A stretch of DNA of 64,000 nucleotides from Flavobacteriia bacterium. Its GTDB lineage: Bacteria > Bacteroidota > Bacteroidia > Flavobacteriales_D > Crocinitomicaceae. The notes under the pieces are model-generated. The model did not search any database and was not told where the DNA came from. It worked only from the letters and a program-made list of their open reading frames with translations. The stretch spans positions 62,001 to 126,000 of the forward strand of contig CANFUT010000007.1 of assembly GCA_947450325.1 (NCBI GenBank), written 5' to 3'. The first letter of the stretch is position 1, and each line of letters begins with the position of its first letter. The translations under genes were made by a program, and so were the position numbers. Positions 63,599 to 64,000 of the stretch are shown piece by piece.

Positions 63599-64000
63599 GT
63601 GAACATTTATCAGAAAAAGCGAAACACGATTTGATGCTTGTGGAAGCAGCAAAGAATGGGAGTCAAGCAGCTTTTGGCGAGCTAATGGAGCGCTATAGAG
63701 AGTCTGTTTATTTTACCATGTTCAAAATGGTGAAAAATACGGATGATGCCGACGATTTGACAATCGAAGCGTTTGGAAAAGCCTTCAATAGATTAGATCA
63801 ATATTCCCCAAGCTTTGCTTTTAGTACTTGGCTTTTTAAGATTGCATCAAATAATTGTATCGATTTCATCCGCAAAAAAAGGATTAAAGTTACTTCCATG
63901 GATACTGGTTTTACCAGGGATAGTGGAGAAATTATTTATTTTGACGCAAAATCAAATACTCAAAACCCTGAGGAAGCCATCATTCAAAGTCAGAAAGTAA
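63589..64000 (+). CDS. ECF-type RNA polymerase sigma factor, N-terminal part (runs off the window)
   Basis: The frame opens at ATG 63589 and is still open at the last base, giving at least 137 residues. Region 2 is clear: AAFGELMERYRESVYFTMFKMV, the acidic DDADDLTIEAFGKAFN helix and the -10-recognising STWLFKIASNNCIDFIRKK. Region 4 and the stop lie outside. It overlaps the glycosyltransferase end by 10 bases, so the two are translationally coupled. No anti-sigma factor is visible yet; one could follow downstream. The regulon is unknown. Confidence 0.92.
   Translation, partial: MEIGEHLSEKAKHDLMLVEAAKNGSQAAFGELMERYRESVYFTMFKMVKNTDDADDLTIEAFGKAFNRLDQYSPSFAFSTWLFKIASNNCIDFIRKKRIKVTSMDTGFTRDSGEIIYFDAKSNTQNPEEAIIQSQKV

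Noticed and set aside
63815-64000. 61-residue frame on the plus strand
   Set aside because: It is a shadow of the ECF sigma factor, whose frame from 63589 has clear region 2 motifs.

Overview
This window is AT-rich bacterial chromosome, most likely from the Flavobacteriales (Bacteroidota), close to the Crocinitomicaceae/Cryomorphaceae (Fluviicola-like). The lineage call rests on several lines of evidence. There are type IX secretion (T9SS) substrates with C-terminal sorting domains. A gldA gliding-type ABC ATPase is present. Promoters are of the Bacteroidota kind (-7 box TAnnTTTG, repeatedly TATCTTTG), and there are HYC_CC_PP, DUF2723 and DUF5686 family proteins. Gene content is mostly chromosomal core. 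I see no prophage, insertion sequence, CRISPR array or integration site.

Layout. 1-3.6 kb: the end of a DUF5686-type protein, a secreted M43 metalloprotease and a 53-residue membrane peptide. 3.7-16.1 kb: fumC converges on a minus-strand block of a UvrD/PcrA helicase, a 1251-residue PKD-repeat T9SS protein and a methionine synthase split into two genes. A SAM-I (S-box) riboswitch with its own promoter precedes the split metH. 15.5-20.3 kb: a polysaccharide deacetylase follows a giant DUF2723 membrane protein, with a terminator-like hairpin inside the start of the deacetylase gene. 20.75 kb: tRNA-Gln(TTG). 20.9-27.9 kb: an MFS transporter overlapping rnhB tail to tail, a KUP potassium transporter behind a promoter and a hairpin leader, a DAACS symporter and a class V aminotransferase-fold enzyme. 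28-32 kb: two tandem MuiA/DUF4139 paralogues carrying an inserted carboxypeptidase-regulatory domain. 32-45.4 kb: truA, a SNF2/SWIM helicase, tyrS, gldA, rsgA-dtd, an MBOAT acyltransferase pair, a MazG-like enzyme, a lone DEAD-box N-domain, an outer-membrane barrel and dapD. 45.5-51.5 kb: ruvX-pabB-tilS, a small conserved protein and two DsbD-type genes. 51.6-57.2 kb: pepT, ndk and a probable four-gene copper operon (HYC_CC_PP protein, T9SS protein, T9SS multicopper oxidase, heavy-metal-binding lipoprotein). 57.2-64 kb: nudix/MazG pair, rpsF-rpsR-rplI, a DUF481-like protein, an LptF/G permease, tgt, a family 2 glycosyltransferase and the start of an ECF sigma factor that runs off the window.

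How the genes work together. Most of the window is housekeeping: translation and tRNA modification (tyrS, truA, tilS, tgt, dtd, rsgA, S6-S18-L9), nucleotide hygiene (ndk, nudix, two MazG-like enzymes) and biosynthesis (metH, dapD, pabB). The more distinctive parts are the SAM riboswitch controlling a two-piece MetH, the copper operon whose oxidase appears to be exported by the T9SS, and the domain-inserted MuiA pair. Also distinctive are the hairpin leader of the KUP gene and three genes (truA, rsgA, ruvX) whose -7 boxes end only 4-5 bases before the start codon, which suggests leaderless mRNAs.
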